Notes under the pieces: generated by a model
The model's input: only the letters and a program-made list of their open reading frames with translations
The model's database searches: none
Told to the model about the DNA's origin: nothing
Assembly: GCF_004123805.1 (NCBI RefSeq)
Contig: NZ_RWJX01000007.1
Location: 28,808-92,807, forward strand
Reading direction: 5' to 3'
Source of the DNA: Cellulomonas endophytica
GTDB lineage: Bacteria; Actinomycetota; Actinomycetes; Actinomycetales; Cellulomonadaceae
Length of the DNA: 64,000 bases
Position numbers and translations under genes: made by a program
Shown: positions 53,284-61,669 of the stretch, piece after piece
How the letters are laid out: each line of letters opens with the position of its first letter
How positions within the stretch are numbered: position 1 is the first letter of the stretch

Positions 53284-54240
53284 TCAGGGTCGCTCGGCGG
53301 GGTCGGCCGGGACCGGGCCGGCGTCGACGCGGGACGGGCCCGGGTCGACGAGGGGCGGGGCCGGGTCGACGAGGGGCGGAGCGGTGCCGACGAACCGCGC
53401 CACCTCCTCGCCGACGAGCAGCCGCGCCGGTGCCGGCAGGGACCGCACGCCCCGCGCGAGGTCGGGCCGCAGGAGGGGGGCGGGGTCGTCGGAGGCGACG
53501 AGCACGACGTTGCCGTGGCCCCGCCCGCGCAGGAGCCCCGGCTCGGCCACGGCGGCCACGTGCCCGAACGCCGTGCGCAGGGTGGCGAGCTCGCTGCGGG
53601 CGAGCGCGAGGGGCGCGCGGTCGGCGCAGTTGGCGAGCAGCACGCCGCCCGGCCGCAGCACCCGCGCGACCTCCGCCGCCACCTCGCGGGTGGTGAGGTG
53701 GGCCGGGGTCCGGTCGCCGGCGAAGACGTCGCGCACGACGACGTCGGCCGAGGCCGTCGGGAGCGCGGCGAGCACCTCCCGCGCGTCCCCGGTGCGGATG
53801 CGCAGCCGGGGCGCACGCGGCAGGTCGAACCAGCGCCGGGCCAGCTCGGGCAGGGCCGCGTCGAGCTCGACGGCCACCTGGCGGGAGCCGGGGTGCCGGG
53901 CGTCGAGGGCGCGGGCGAGGGCGCAGCCGCCGGCGCCGAGGTGCACGGCCCGGACGGGCGCGCCGTCGGGGGCCCACGCGGCGACGAGGAGCGCCATCTG
54001 CTGCATGTACTCGAAGTCGAGCCACGACGGGTCGTCGAGGTCGAGGGCCGAGCTGGGCACCCCGTTGACGAGCAGGGTCACCAGCGCCGGCCGCTCGGGG
54101 TCCACGAGGACCTGGGCGGTGCCCGTCGGGACGTCGACGGGTCCCTCGGGCCAGGGGCGTGTCGGTGGTCGGTGCGAGGGTGGTGTCCGGGTCGGTGACG
54201 ACCGCCCGGCCGCGCGGTCGGTGCGGTCGCGGCGGCTCAC
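53284..54240 (-). CDS. Spermidine-synthase-like (fused-type) methyltransferase-fold protein
   Basis: 318 residues. A disordered Arg/Pro/Thr head of about 37 residues, then a beta-strand platform (VLVDPERPALVTLLVNGVPS), LDFEYMQQMALLVAAWAP, the nucleotide loop HLGAGGCALARAL, acidic VAVELDAALPELAR, TGDAREVLA and VVRDVFAGDRTPAHLTT. These follow spermidine synthase order, but the Asp/Glu pair expected for polyamine binding is not clear, so the substrate is unknown; many actinobacterial homologues are annotated only by fold. The C-terminal 30 residues repeat PPLVDP. GTG 54240 is preceded by TACCCT at 7 bases. Its 5' part overlaps a plus-strand damage-promoter-like element at 54160. Confidence 0.82.
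   Translation of the reverse strand: MSRRDRTDRAAGRSSPTRTPPSHRPPTRPWPEGPVDVPTGTAQVLVDPERPALVTLLVNGVPSSALDLDDPSWLDFEYMQQMALLVAAWAPDGAPVRAVHLGAGGCALARALDARHPGSRQVAVELDAALPELARRWFDLPRAPRLRIRTGDAREVLAALPTASADVVVRDVFAGDRTPAHLTTREVAAEVARVLRPGGVLLANCADRAPLALARSELATLRTAFGHVAAVAEPGLLRGRGHGNVVLVASDDPAPLLRPDLARGVRSLPAPARLLVGEEVARFVGTAPPLVDPAPPLVDPGPSRVDAGPVPADPAERP
54160..54181 (+). promoter_or_regulatory. RecA-NDp-like element upstream of the HEPN-dinB operon
   Basis: TGTCGGTG (54160-54167), 8 bases, GAGGGT (54176-54181). The spacer is identical to that of the LysM element. It points toward dinB from inside the opposite-strand gene, about 160 bases before the HEPN start. The -10 lacks the first T. Confidence 0.5.
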
Positions 54241-54290
54241 CGGGGCGAGGGTACGGCAGCCGCCGCGGGGTCGTGGGACGGCGCCGGGTG

Positions 54291-54319
54291 TTGACGGCAT
54301 CGAACAGGTGTTCGATGAT
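54291..54319 (+). promoter_or_regulatory. SOS promoter of the HEPN-dinB operon
   Basis: -35 TTGACG (54291-54296) and a perfect SOS box TCGAACAGGTGTTCGA (54300-54315), 12 of 12 positions, right after it. A weak -10, GATGAT, is at 54314-54319, 17 bases from the -35. LexA would block this promoter fully. Confidence 0.9.
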
Positions 54320-54340
54320 GGAGAGACGGAGGTGGCTGTG

Positions 54341-54844
54341 ATGGCACGGACGGTGACGGCGTTGCACAGGCCCGTCCCCGGGTCGGCGGGCCCGGTGGGC
54401 GTGGCGGCCGCGGGAGAGCCCGTCGCGCCCGCGCCGCTGGGCCACCGCGTGCTGACGCTGCTGGCCCGGGCGGACGGCGAGCTCGTCGCCGCACGGCTGT
54501 CGGCGGAGCCCTGGGAGGTCTTCACCCACGCGCACCTCGCCGCCCTGCGGGCCGCGGGCGCGGTCGTCGAGGCGCGGGGGGCGATGGGCGGGCGCCGCGG
54601 GGTGCGGACCGTGTGGGAGCTGCTGGAGCACGCGGCACCCGAGCTCGCCGCGTGGGCGCACCACTTCGCGGCGGCGGCATCCCTGCGGGCCGCGGTCGAC
54701 GCGGGCCACCTCGGGGCGGTCGACGCGACACGGGCCGGGGACGCGCGTGCCGCCGCGGAGGACTTCGTCGACCTCGCGCGCGAGCTCCTGGAGTCCGGAC
54801 CCGCCGCCGGCCCCGTCGCGCTGCCCGACCGGCGCGTCTCGTGA
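54341..54844 (+). CDS. SAV_6107-family HEPN-domain protein, SOS-controlled
   Basis: 167 residues, mostly helical. GHRVLTLLARADGELVAARL, then THAHLAALRAAGAVVEARGA, RTVWELLEHAAPELAAWAHH and the closing ARAAAEDFVDLARELLESG match the SAV_6107-type HEPN family found beside dinB in actinobacteria. Many HEPN proteins are RNases with an R-x4-6-H motif; RGVRTVWELLEH has R and H but spacing that does not clearly fit, so activity is open. ATG 54341 follows GGAGG by 8 bases (GTG 54338 is possible). It is transcribed from a perfect SOS box and overlaps dinB by GTGA, tying it tightly to translesion synthesis. Confidence 0.8.
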   Translation: MARTVTALHRPVPGSAGPVGVAAAGEPVAPAPLGHRVLTLLARADGELVAARLSAEPWEVFTHAHLAALRAAGAVVEARGAMGGRRGVRTVWELLEHAAPELAAWAHHFAAAASLRAAVDAGHLGAVDATRAGDARAAAEDFVDLARELLESGPAAGPVALPDRRVS

Positions 54845-56178
54845 GCCGGGGCCCGCGCTCGGCCGCGGCGAAGCGCGACTGGGGGGACGACGAGGAGGGC
54901 TGCCACGTCCTGCACGTGGACATGGACGCCTTCTTCGCCTCCGTCGAGCTGGCGCGTCGGCCGCAGCTGCGCGGGCTGCCGGTCGTCGTGGGCGGTGCGC
55001 AGCGGGGCGTGGTCCTCGCGGCGACGTACGAGGCGCGGGCCTTCGGCGTGCACTCCGCCATGCCCATGGGCGCCGCCCTGCGCCTGTGCCCGCAGGCGGT
55101 CGTCGTGCCGCCCGACCACGCGGCGTACACGGAGGTGTCCCGCGGCGTCATGGCCCTGCTGGGCGACGTGACCGCGATCGTCGAGCAGGTCAGCGTCGAC
55201 GAGGCCTTCCTCGACGTGTCCGGCGCCCGCCGCCGGATGGGGCCGCCGACCGTCATCGCCGCCGCCATCCGGCAGGCCGTCCGGGAGCGGTACGGCATCA
55301 CCTGCTCCGTCGGGATCGCCGCGACGAAGTTCGTCGCCAAGCTCGGCTCCGGCCACGCGAAGCCCGACGGCGTGCTGCTGGTGCCCCGCGCCGCGACGGT
55401 CGACTTCCTGCGGACCCTGCCCGTCGGGGCCCTGTGGGGCGTCGGGGAGCGGACGGAGGCGGCGCTGGCGCGGTGGGGCATCCGGACGGTCGCCGAGCTC
55501 GCCGACTCCGACGTCGCCACGGTGCAGCGCGCGGTCGGCCGCTCGGCCGGTGCCCACCTGCACGACCTGTCGTGGGGCCGCGACCCGCGCCCGGTGCAGC
55601 CGCAGCGGACGGAGAAGTCGGTCGGGGCGGAGGAGACCTTCGTCGAGGACGTCCACGACCTGGCCGTGGTCGAGGCGAAGGCGCTCGAGCTGGCCGACCG
55701 GTGCGCCTCGCGGCTGCGCCGGCAGGGGTTCGCCACGCGGACGGTCAGCGTGAAGGTGCGCACGTCGGACTTCCGCACGCTCACGCGGTCGCGCACGCTG
55801 GCGACGCCGACGGACGTGGGGCGCGAGATCTTCCTCGCCGCCCGGGCCCTGCTCGCGGCGGCGGACCTCGGCGGGCTGCCCGTGCGGCTCGTCGGGGTGC
55901 GCGCGGAGGGCCTCGTGCCGGTCGCCGAGGTCGCCTGGCAGCCCACGCTCGAGGAGTCCACCCACACCGTCGAGGGGCCCGGCGGCGGCCGTCCGGACGC
56001 CGCCGCCGGGGCCGGCCGCGAGCCGTCGGGGAGCCCCGTCGGCGCGCGCCGCGAGGCGGAGCGGGCGATGGACCGGGTGCGTGCCCGCTTCGGCGCCGCG
56101 GCCATCCGACCGGGCCTGGAACCTGAGCATGCGCCCGATCGTTCGACTACCACGTTCGTTCCCGCCGATCTATCCTGA
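54841..56178 (+). CDS. dinB: DNA polymerase IV (DinB, Y-family)
   Basis: Error-prone translesion polymerase. 445 residues. The palm catalytic acids are in HVDMDAFFASVE and SVDEAFLDVS, the steric and nucleotide-binding region is around TYEARAFGVHSAMPM, the helix-hairpin-helix is LPVGALWGVGERTEAALARW (20 shown), and the little finger includes SVGAEETF and VSVKVRTSDFRTLTRSRTLA. The C-terminus is a disordered 65-residue tail; no canonical beta-clamp motif was recognised there. The start overlaps the HEPN stop, so it lies in the SOS operon. The tail end also contains the promoter of the next gene (TATCCT at 56170-56175). Confidence 0.95.
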   Translation: MSRGPRSAAAKRDWGDDEEGCHVLHVDMDAFFASVELARRPQLRGLPVVVGGAQRGVVLAATYEARAFGVHSAMPMGAALRLCPQAVVVPPDHAAYTEVSRGVMALLGDVTAIVEQVSVDEAFLDVSGARRRMGPPTVIAAAIRQAVRERYGITCSVGIAATKFVAKLGSGHAKPDGVLLVPRAATVDFLRTLPVGALWGVGERTEAALARWGIRTVAELADSDVATVQRAVGRSAGAHLHDLSWGRDPRPVQPQRTEKSVGAEETFVEDVHDLAVVEAKALELADRCASRLRRQGFATRTVSVKVRTSDFRTLTRSRTLATPTDVGREIFLAARALLAAADLGGLPVRLVGVRAEGLVPVAEVAWQPTLEESTHTVEGPGGGRPDAAAGAGREPSGSPVGARREAERAMDRVRARFGAAAIRPGLEPEHAPDRSTTTFVPADLS

Positions 56179-56221
56179 ACCCGACCGACACACCGACGTC
56201 GGCACGCACACGGGAGTCGCC

Positions 56222-56620
56222 ATGCCCCTCTCTGAGTACGAGCAGCGCGTGCTCGAGCAGATGGAACGCCAGCTGACCTCTGACGACCCTCGGCTCGCGA
56301 ACACGCTCACGCAGCGCTCCCACCGGTCGGTGGGACGTTGGGTCGTCGCGGGGGTCGGCACCGCCGTCGGCCTCCTCCTGCTCGTGCTCGGAGCAGCGAG
56401 CGACGGCGCGGTCTGGCTGGGCGTGATCGGCTTCGTCCTCATGTTCGCCTCGGTCGCCTTCGCCTTCTCCGAGCCCCGTCGGGGTCGTGGCACCGCTGCC
56501 CCGGCCGCCGTCAAGGGCACGCGGCCGGCACCGGCGCCCGCGCGCACGGCCCCGAAGCGGGGCTTCATGTCGAAGTTCGAGGAGCGCTGGGACCGGCGCC
56601 GGGACCAGGGCGGTCGCTGA
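56222..56620 (+). CDS. DUF3040 membrane protein
   Basis: 132 residues. The N-terminal MPLSEYEQRVLEQMERQLTS motif is the DUF3040 hallmark (cytosolic amphipathic helix). Two membrane helices follow (RWVVAGVGTAVGLLLLVLGA and AVWLGVIGFVLMFASVAFAF), then a Pro/Ala/Arg linker and a short basic helix (FMSKFEERWDRRRDQ). Actinobacteria-specific; function unknown, but it recurs upstream of mraZ and division genes, so an envelope role is possible. ATG 56222 has GGGAG 7 bases before. The promoter TATCCT lies in the dinB tail, with two CGTTCG words upstream. A strong terminator follows. Confidence 0.9.
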   Translation: MPLSEYEQRVLEQMERQLTSDDPRLANTLTQRSHRSVGRWVVAGVGTAVGLLLLVLGAASDGAVWLGVIGFVLMFASVAFAFSEPRRGRGTAAPAAVKGTRPAPAPARTAPKRGFMSKFEERWDRRRDQGGR

Positions 56621-56643
56621 CCGACCCGCGCAGCACGACCCGA

Positions 56644-56672
56644 GAGGGCGGTGGCCGACGGCCACCGCCCTC
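56644..56672. terminator. Bidirectional terminator between DUF3040 gene and the TgpA-like operon
   Basis: Thirteen perfect pairs, GAGGGCGGTGGCC (56644-56656) with 56660-56672 around a GAC loop, lying between convergent operons. Confidence 0.85.
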
Positions 56673-56841
56673 CGTCGTCCGCGGCGAGAGCGGTGACGGG
56701 GGCTGGTGACCGCCCCGCGTCGCCGCGGGGGGAGGGCCGACGGCCGTCGGACACCGCCGGTGCGTCGTGCCCCGCCCGCCCGACGAGGCACGGGCGGCCC
56801 CGCCCCCGGCGGGGGCGGCGCCCTGGGCGCCCCGCCTCGAC

Positions 56842-59289
56842 TCAGGAAGAGGCGGAGCCCGCGGGCACCGACGTCGGCGTCGCGCCGGTCGTCCCGTCGC
56901 CCGTCGTCCCGCCGTCCGTCGTCCCGCCGCGCCGGCGGACCGCCTCGTCGACGCCGGCGAGGACGACGTCCCGCAGCCGCGCGAGCTCGTCGGGGTCGGC
57001 GGCGGTGGCGAGGCCGGGGGAGTAGCGGTGGCGCTCGACGCCGGCCGCCAGGGTGCGCAGCGCAGCCCCGGCCGCCTCCGGGAGCGGCCGGCCCGCACGG
57101 CCGAGCACCGTGCGCTCCACCTCGGCGGGGGCGGCACGGGGCGTCGCGGACCCCGGCCACGCGATGGACCGTCGCGCGAGGTCGGACCGCAGACGCTCCC
57201 AGCTCTCGTCGGGGTCGCGCGGGACGGGCACCCGCGCCCGCCGGACCAGCGCCGCCGCTCCCGCACCGACGAGCAGGGTGAGCAGCACCACGAGGGGCGG
57301 CACCCAGGACGTGCCCCCGGCGGCGCGCCCGGTGCCCGGCCCGGCCGAGGCGCTCGCGCTCGGGCCCGTCGTCGGGGCGGCGCTCGCCGACGCGCCCGCG
57401 CCCGGTGCGGCCGTGGCGGGGACCTCGTCCTCGGGGGGGGGTCCGTCGGCGCCGGCTGCCGGCGGCGTGGTCCACACCGGCGCGGTGCCCGTCTGGACCG
57501 CCGGGGTGGGCTCGAAGCGGACCCACCCGTACCCGGGGAAGTACAGCTCGGGCCAGGCGTGCGCCTGCTGGCCCGTCACCGACCGCGTCGAGGTGCCGAC
57601 CTCCGCCCCGGGCAGGAAGCCGACGCCGACGCGCGCGGGGATGCCGAGCGTGCGGGACATCACGGCCATGGCGGTGGCGAACTGGACGCAGTAGCCGCGC
57701 TGGGACTGCAGGAAGTCCCACACGGCGTCGTCGCTGGTCGCGGTGGAGACGCGGGTGTCGTAGGTGAAGTTCGCCGCGGACCGGAACCAGGTCTGGAGGG
57801 CGGCGGCCTGCTCGAACGGCGACGCGGCGTCGCGGGTGATCTCGGCGGCGAGGGCGCGGACGTCCTCCAGGCGTGCCGTCGCCGGAAGCTGGAGGTAGTC
57901 CTCCGTGGCCCCGGGCGGCGGCGCGACGGCGACCTGCGCGAGGTCCTCGGCCCGCAGCTCCGGCACCCGGACCGTCATCTCGTAGCGCAGGCCGTCGCGG
58001 GTGGGCCGCCCGCCGATGACCTCGTCGCGCGCGACGTCGTACCGCCACTGCTCGGGTGCCTGGAGGGCCCGCTGGGTGGTGGCGATGGGCAGGCGCGTCT
58101 CGTCGAGCTGCCGGACCTCGACCGCCACGCGGACGACCGCGTCCGTCGGCACGGTGGTGCCGCGGTCGCCCCCGAAGACGGAGTCGGGCACGTCCTCGAG
58201 GCCGGACGCCTCCGTCCGGCGCCAGGAGCGGCCGTCGAACTCGGCCAGGGTGAACGCGCGCAGCGGGCCGACGGCCGCCGCGAGGTCGGTCGGCGGCGGG
58301 TCGTCGCCGGCGTCGAGCACGCTGAGGGAGTACCGCATCACCTCCTGGGCCGAGCGCGAGCCGAGGCTCTCGCGCAGGTCGAGCTCGTCGCTGAGGGTGA
58401 GGGGCCCGACGGGCTCGAGCCCGAGGTCGGGCAGCTCGAGGCGGGACCACGCGGGCAGCGTGGCGAGACCGCCGGCCGCGAGCGGGGTGGCGATCGCGGC
58501 GAGCGCGACGACGACCAGCGCGCTCACGGTCGCCGGCCCGGCCCGTCGGCGGGCGGCCGCGCGGGCCCCGCCGGGCACGCGCCGGTCCTCCCGACCGCGG
58601 TCCCACGCCAGGAGCAGGAGCCAGGGCAGCCCCGCCGCCCACAGGGCGCTGCCCGGCGCGGCGACGCCGAGCGTCACGGTGGGCACCCACAGGAGCAGGA
58701 GCGGCACGCCCGCCAGCGCCGGAGTCCGCGCCGCGACGGCGAGGGCGTCGACGAGGAGCAGCACGAGGCACGCGCCGCCGACGACGAGCAGGTCGCTGCC
58801 CGTGGTGCCCCGCAGCGGCACCACCCCGACCTGGATGGCGCGGACGCCCTCGAGGGCGACGTCCACGGCGCGCCCCACGGCCGCCGGGGTGGGCAGGCCG
58901 GCCCCGCCGTCGACCCCGCCGCGGGCGACGACGACCGCGAGGACCAGCGCCCCGAGCCCGACGAGGTCCGGCACCCAGGGGGAGCGCGCGCCGAGGACGG
59001 CGCGGACGCCGGCCACCAGCGCGCCCAGCAGCACGAGCGCGACCCAGGCGCCACCGCGCCAGCCGCCGGGCTCGAGGAGGTTGCCCAGCGCCAGCACGGC
59101 GCCGCCCGCGGCCGCGACCGACAGCGCCGTCCCCAGGGCGGGCCAGGCGGCTCCCGCCACGGGGCCGGAGCGGCCGGCGCCTGCCCGCGGGGGTGCGGTG
59201 CCGCGGGTCGGCCCCGTGCCCGTGGCGGCCGCGGCGGACGGACGTGGTCCGCCCCCGCCGCCGGGGCGGGCCGCGGTGCTCGTGCTCAT
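56842..59289 (-). CDS. TgpA-like membrane transglutaminase-domain protein (DUF3488-transglutaminase-DUF4129)
   Basis: 815 residues. Six or so N-terminal membrane helices (from [20 protein letters not shown] to ATVSALVVVALAAIATPLAA) form the DUF3488 part. An extracytoplasmic core follows with the papain-like triad: Cys in RGYCVQFA near 532, His in GQQAHAWPELYF, then Asp/Glu in GYGWVRFEPTP. A Ser/Ala/Gly linker, one more helix (WVPPLVVLLTLLVGAGAAAL) and a cytosolic DUF4129-like tail close it. Third gene of the MoxR-DUF58-TgpA operon; its ATG overlaps the DUF58 stop by four bases. Such proteins may process surface proteins or peptidoglycan; no substrate is known. ATG 59289 is fixed by that overlap. 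Confidence 0.92.
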   Translation of the reverse strand: MSTSTAARPGGGGGPRPSAAAATGTGPTRGTAPPRAGAGRSGPVAGAAWPALGTALSVAAAGGAVLALGNLLEPGGWRGGAWVALVLLGALVAGVRAVLGARSPWVPDLVGLGALVLAVVVARGGVDGGAGLPTPAAVGRAVDVALEGVRAIQVGVVPLRGTTGSDLLVVGGACLVLLLVDALAVAARTPALAGVPLLLLWVPTVTLGVAAPGSALWAAGLPWLLLLAWDRGREDRRVPGGARAAARRRAGPATVSALVVVALAAIATPLAAGGLATLPAWSRLELPDLGLEPVGPLTLSDELDLRESLGSRSAQEVMRYSLSVLDAGDDPPPTDLAAAVGPLRAFTLAEFDGRSWRRTEASGLEDVPDSVFGGDRGTTVPTDAVVRVAVEVRQLDETRLPIATTQRALQAPEQWRYDVARDEVIGGRPTRDGLRYEMTVRVPELRAEDLAQVAVAPPPGATEDYLQLPATARLEDVRALAAEITRDAASPFEQAAALQTWFRSAANFTYDTRVSTATSDDAVWDFLQSQRGYCVQFATAMAVMSRTLGIPARVGVGFLPGAEVGTSTRSVTGQQAHAWPELYFPGYGWVRFEPTPAVQTGTAPVWTTPPAAGADGPPPEDEVPATAAPGAGASASAAPTTGPSASASAGPGTGRAAGGTSWVPPLVVLLTLLVGAGAAALVRRARVPVPRDPDESWERLRSDLARRSIAWPGSATPRAAPAEVERTVLGRAGRPLPEAAGAALRTLAAGVERHRYSPGLATAADPDELARLRDVVLAGVDEAVRRRGGTTDGGTTGDGTTGATPTSVPAGSASS

Positions 59290-60653
59290 CGTGCCTCCGT
59301 CAGGAGCCGGTCCCACGTGCGTTCGACGGGCTCGCCGACCCGGGCCGCGACGGCCCGCCACCCGGCGCGGCCCAGGGACTCCACCGTGAGGTCGGCGCGC
59401 GCGGAGTCCTCGGGCGTCGGCGCGTGCCGCACGACGGCCCAGCCCTCCGCCGACGCCGCCAGGCGCGCCAGGTCCAGGCCCAGGCCGGCGTCCTCGTCCG
59501 GTGCGCTGCGGTGGCGCTCGGGCAGGGGGCCGAGCACCGCCAGGACGAGCTCGCGCTCGGGGGCGACGACCGCGAGGGCCCGCAGCGCCCGGCCGAGGGC
59601 GTCGCGCGCGGTGGCCTCCGCCACCGCCGGCGCCACGTCCACGCAGGCGTCGAGCACGGCCGCGCGGGCCTCGGGGCCGGTGGCGGGGTGCGCGTACGCC
59701 GCCCGCACGGCACCGGACCCGGCGGGGCCGTGCGCACCGGCGCGCTCCCGGCCGCCGTGCGCGTCCCGACGGTCCCGCCGCCCGGCGGCGCCCGGCGCGG
59801 AGCCGTCGTCGGGCTCGGCCACGACGAGCCGGACCGGGTGCCCCGCGTCGAGGAGGGCCAGGCCCATGGAGCAGCCGAGCACGATCGCCCACTCGAGCGC
59901 GTCGTCGTCGACGGGCACGTCCAGCAGGACCGTCGCGGGCCGCGTGCCGGAGCGCTCGTCGGTGCGGACCACGAGCTCGCCGAGGCGGGCGCTCGTGCGC
60001 CAGTGCACGCGGCGCAGGTCGTCGCCCTCGCGGTAGTCGCGCAGCGCGGCGTCGTCGGCGGCGGGGGACAGGGCGCCGAGGGCCGCCCGCTCGGGCTCGG
60101 CGGGCAGCGTGTCGCGCGGCGCGGCCAGCGGCACGGTGCGCGGCCAGACGCGGACGGCCGTCACCCCGCCCACCGCGCGGCGCACGCGCACCACCCCGAA
60201 CACGTCGGTGCGCGTGACGGTGAGGGGGCCCAGCTCCCAGACGCCACGGCGCACGGGGTGCACAGTGCTCGTCAGCGCGGCGCCGAAGGGCACCCGGGCG
60301 GCCCGGATGGCGAGCGGGCGCCCGCCCTTGAGCTCCTCGTCGGCGCCCTCGTGCAGGCGGGCCCCGACGAGCACGCTCCCCGTGGCGTCGTACGGCGTGC
60401 GCACGAGGGTGCGGACGGTGGCGGGCTCGCCGGCGGTCGGCGTGGCCGGGCGCGTGCTGCGGGCCACCTCGATCCGGGCCCGGCCGCGACCGGGGTCGCG
60501 CAGGGCGGACACGACGACCGCCGCCGCGACGACGAGCAGGGCGACGGTGCCCACCTGCACCACGTCGTCGGCGCCGAGCAGCGCGCCGACCACGAGCAGG
60601 ACGACCCCGGCGAGCAGGAGGGCGACCCCCCGCGCCGTCGGCCGCAGGTGCAT
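59286..60653 (-). CDS. DUF58 protein (MoxR-associated)
   Basis: 455 residues. Two adjacent membrane helices at the N-terminus (GVALLLAGVVLLVVGALLGA and VGTVALLVVAAAVVVSALRD), an extracytoplasmic beta-rich region with GVWELGPLTVTRTDVFGVVR, then the DUF58 signature DYREGDDLRRVHWRTSARLG (20) and VWA-like LDVPVDDDALEWA. DUF58 proteins are partners of MoxR ATPases and probably carry a von Willebrand factor A-like fold with the MIDAS-type loop. The start ATG 60653 overlaps the MoxR stop; its own stop overlaps the next gene. The three are one translationally coupled operon. Arg/Gly-rich insert at about 290-310. Confidence 0.92.
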   Translation of the reverse strand: MHLRPTARGVALLLAGVVLLVVGALLGADDVVQVGTVALLVVAAAVVVSALRDPGRGRARIEVARSTRPATPTAGEPATVRTLVRTPYDATGSVLVGARLHEGADEELKGGRPLAIRAARVPFGAALTSTVHPVRRGVWELGPLTVTRTDVFGVVRVRRAVGGVTAVRVWPRTVPLAAPRDTLPAEPERAALGALSPAADDAALRDYREGDDLRRVHWRTSARLGELVVRTDERSGTRPATVLLDVPVDDDALEWAIVLGCSMGLALLDAGHPVRLVVAEPDDGSAPGAAGRRDRRDAHGGRERAGAHGPAGSGAVRAAYAHPATGPEARAAVLDACVDVAPAVAEATARDALGRALRALAVVAPERELVLAVLGPLPERHRSAPDEDAGLGLDLARLAASAEGWAVVRHAPTPEDSARADLTVESLGRAGWRAVAARVGEPVERTWDRLLTEAR

Positions 60654-61669
60654 CAGGGGGCGGCCCGCCGCCCGCGCGCCCCGGCCAGCGGGGTCGCCGA
60701 CGGCACGGGCACCGACGCGAGGAGCGAGCGCACGACGTCGCTCGTGTCGCGCCCCGACAGGCGCGCCTGCGTGCTGGGGAGCAGGCGGTGCGCGAGGACG
60801 GGCTCCGCGAGCTCCTGCACGTCGTCGGGGAGGACGTGGTCGCGGCCGGCGATCGCGGCGAGCGCCTTCGCGGCCCGCAGCAGCTGGACCGAGGCGCGGG
60901 GCGAGGCGCCCAGGCGCAGGCCCGGATCGTCGCGCGTGGCGGACACGAGGTCGACGACGTACCGCTTCACCGCGGGGGACGCGTGGAGGCGACGCGCGAC
61001 CCCGACGAGGCGCTGCACCTCGTCGGCGTGCGTCACCGGCTGGAGCGTGTCGAGCGGGTCGCCGTCCTCGTTGCGGTCGAGCAGCTCGACCTCCGTGAGG
61101 GCGTCCGGGTAGCCCACGGACAGCCGCGCCATGAAGCGGTCCCGCTGCGCCTCGGGGAGGGGGTACGTGCCCTCCATCTCGACGGGGTTCTGCGTCGCCA
61201 CGACGAAGAAGGGCCGCGGCAGGGGGTACGTGGTGCCGTCGACGGTCGCCTGCGCCTCCTGCATGCACTCGAGGAGGGCGGCCTGCGTCTTGGGGGAGGC
61301 GCGGTTGATCTCGTCGCCGATCACGACGTGCGCGAACACGGGACCGGGCCGGAACTCGAACTCCTGCGTCTGCGGCCGGAAGATCGTCACGCCCGTGAGG
61401 TCGCTGGGCAGCAGGTCCGGGGTGAACTGCACGCGGCCGACGGAGCAGTCGATGGAGCGCGCGAGCGCCTTCGCCAGCGTCGTCTTGCCCAGGCCGGGCA
61501 CGTCCTCGAGGAGGAGGTGGCCCCCCGCGAGCAGCACGGCCAGGCTCGTGCGGACGAGCTCCGGGCGCCCCACGACGACGGTCTCGACCGCCGCGGCCAT
61601 GCGCGCCGCCACGGTGGCGAGCTGCTCGATCTCGGGCGGGGCGGGCGGTGCGGTCGGTGCGATCGTCAT
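60653..61669 (-). CDS. MoxR-family AAA+ ATPase
   Basis: 338 residues. Walker A EDVPGLGKTTLAKA, Walker B VVIGDEINRAS, sensor 1 FFVVATQNP, arginine finger PEAQRDRF and a C-terminal helical lid with GASPRASVQLLRAAKALAAI (20). MoxR proteins act as chaperones that load cofactors or remodel VWA/DUF58 partners, as the next two genes suggest. ATG 61669 follows GAGGAG by 5 bases, a strong Shine-Dalgarno in contrast to the leaderless genes. A likely -10, TACGAT (61699-61694), is 24 bases upstream. First gene of the operon, pointing away from mraZ. Confidence 0.94.
   Translation of the reverse strand: MTIAPTAPPAPPEIEQLATVAARMAAAVETVVVGRPELVRTSLAVLLAGGHLLLEDVPGLGKTTLAKALARSIDCSVGRVQFTPDLLPSDLTGVTIFRPQTQEFEFRPGPVFAHVVIGDEINRASPKTQAALLECMQEAQATVDGTTYPLPRPFFVVATQNPVEMEGTYPLPEAQRDRFMARLSVGYPDALTEVELLDRNEDGDPLDTLQPVTHADEVQRLVGVARRLHASPAVKRYVVDLVSATRDDPGLRLGASPRASVQLLRAAKALAAIAGRDHVLPDDVQELAEPVLAHRLLPSTQARLSGRDTSDVVRSLLASVPVPSATPLAGARGRRAAP

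Noticed and set aside
56125..56170. Two CGTTCG words before the DUF3040 gene as a possible SOS site
   Set aside because: They are direct, not inverted, and no CGAAC-N4-GTTCG spacing is present; kept only as a promoter note.
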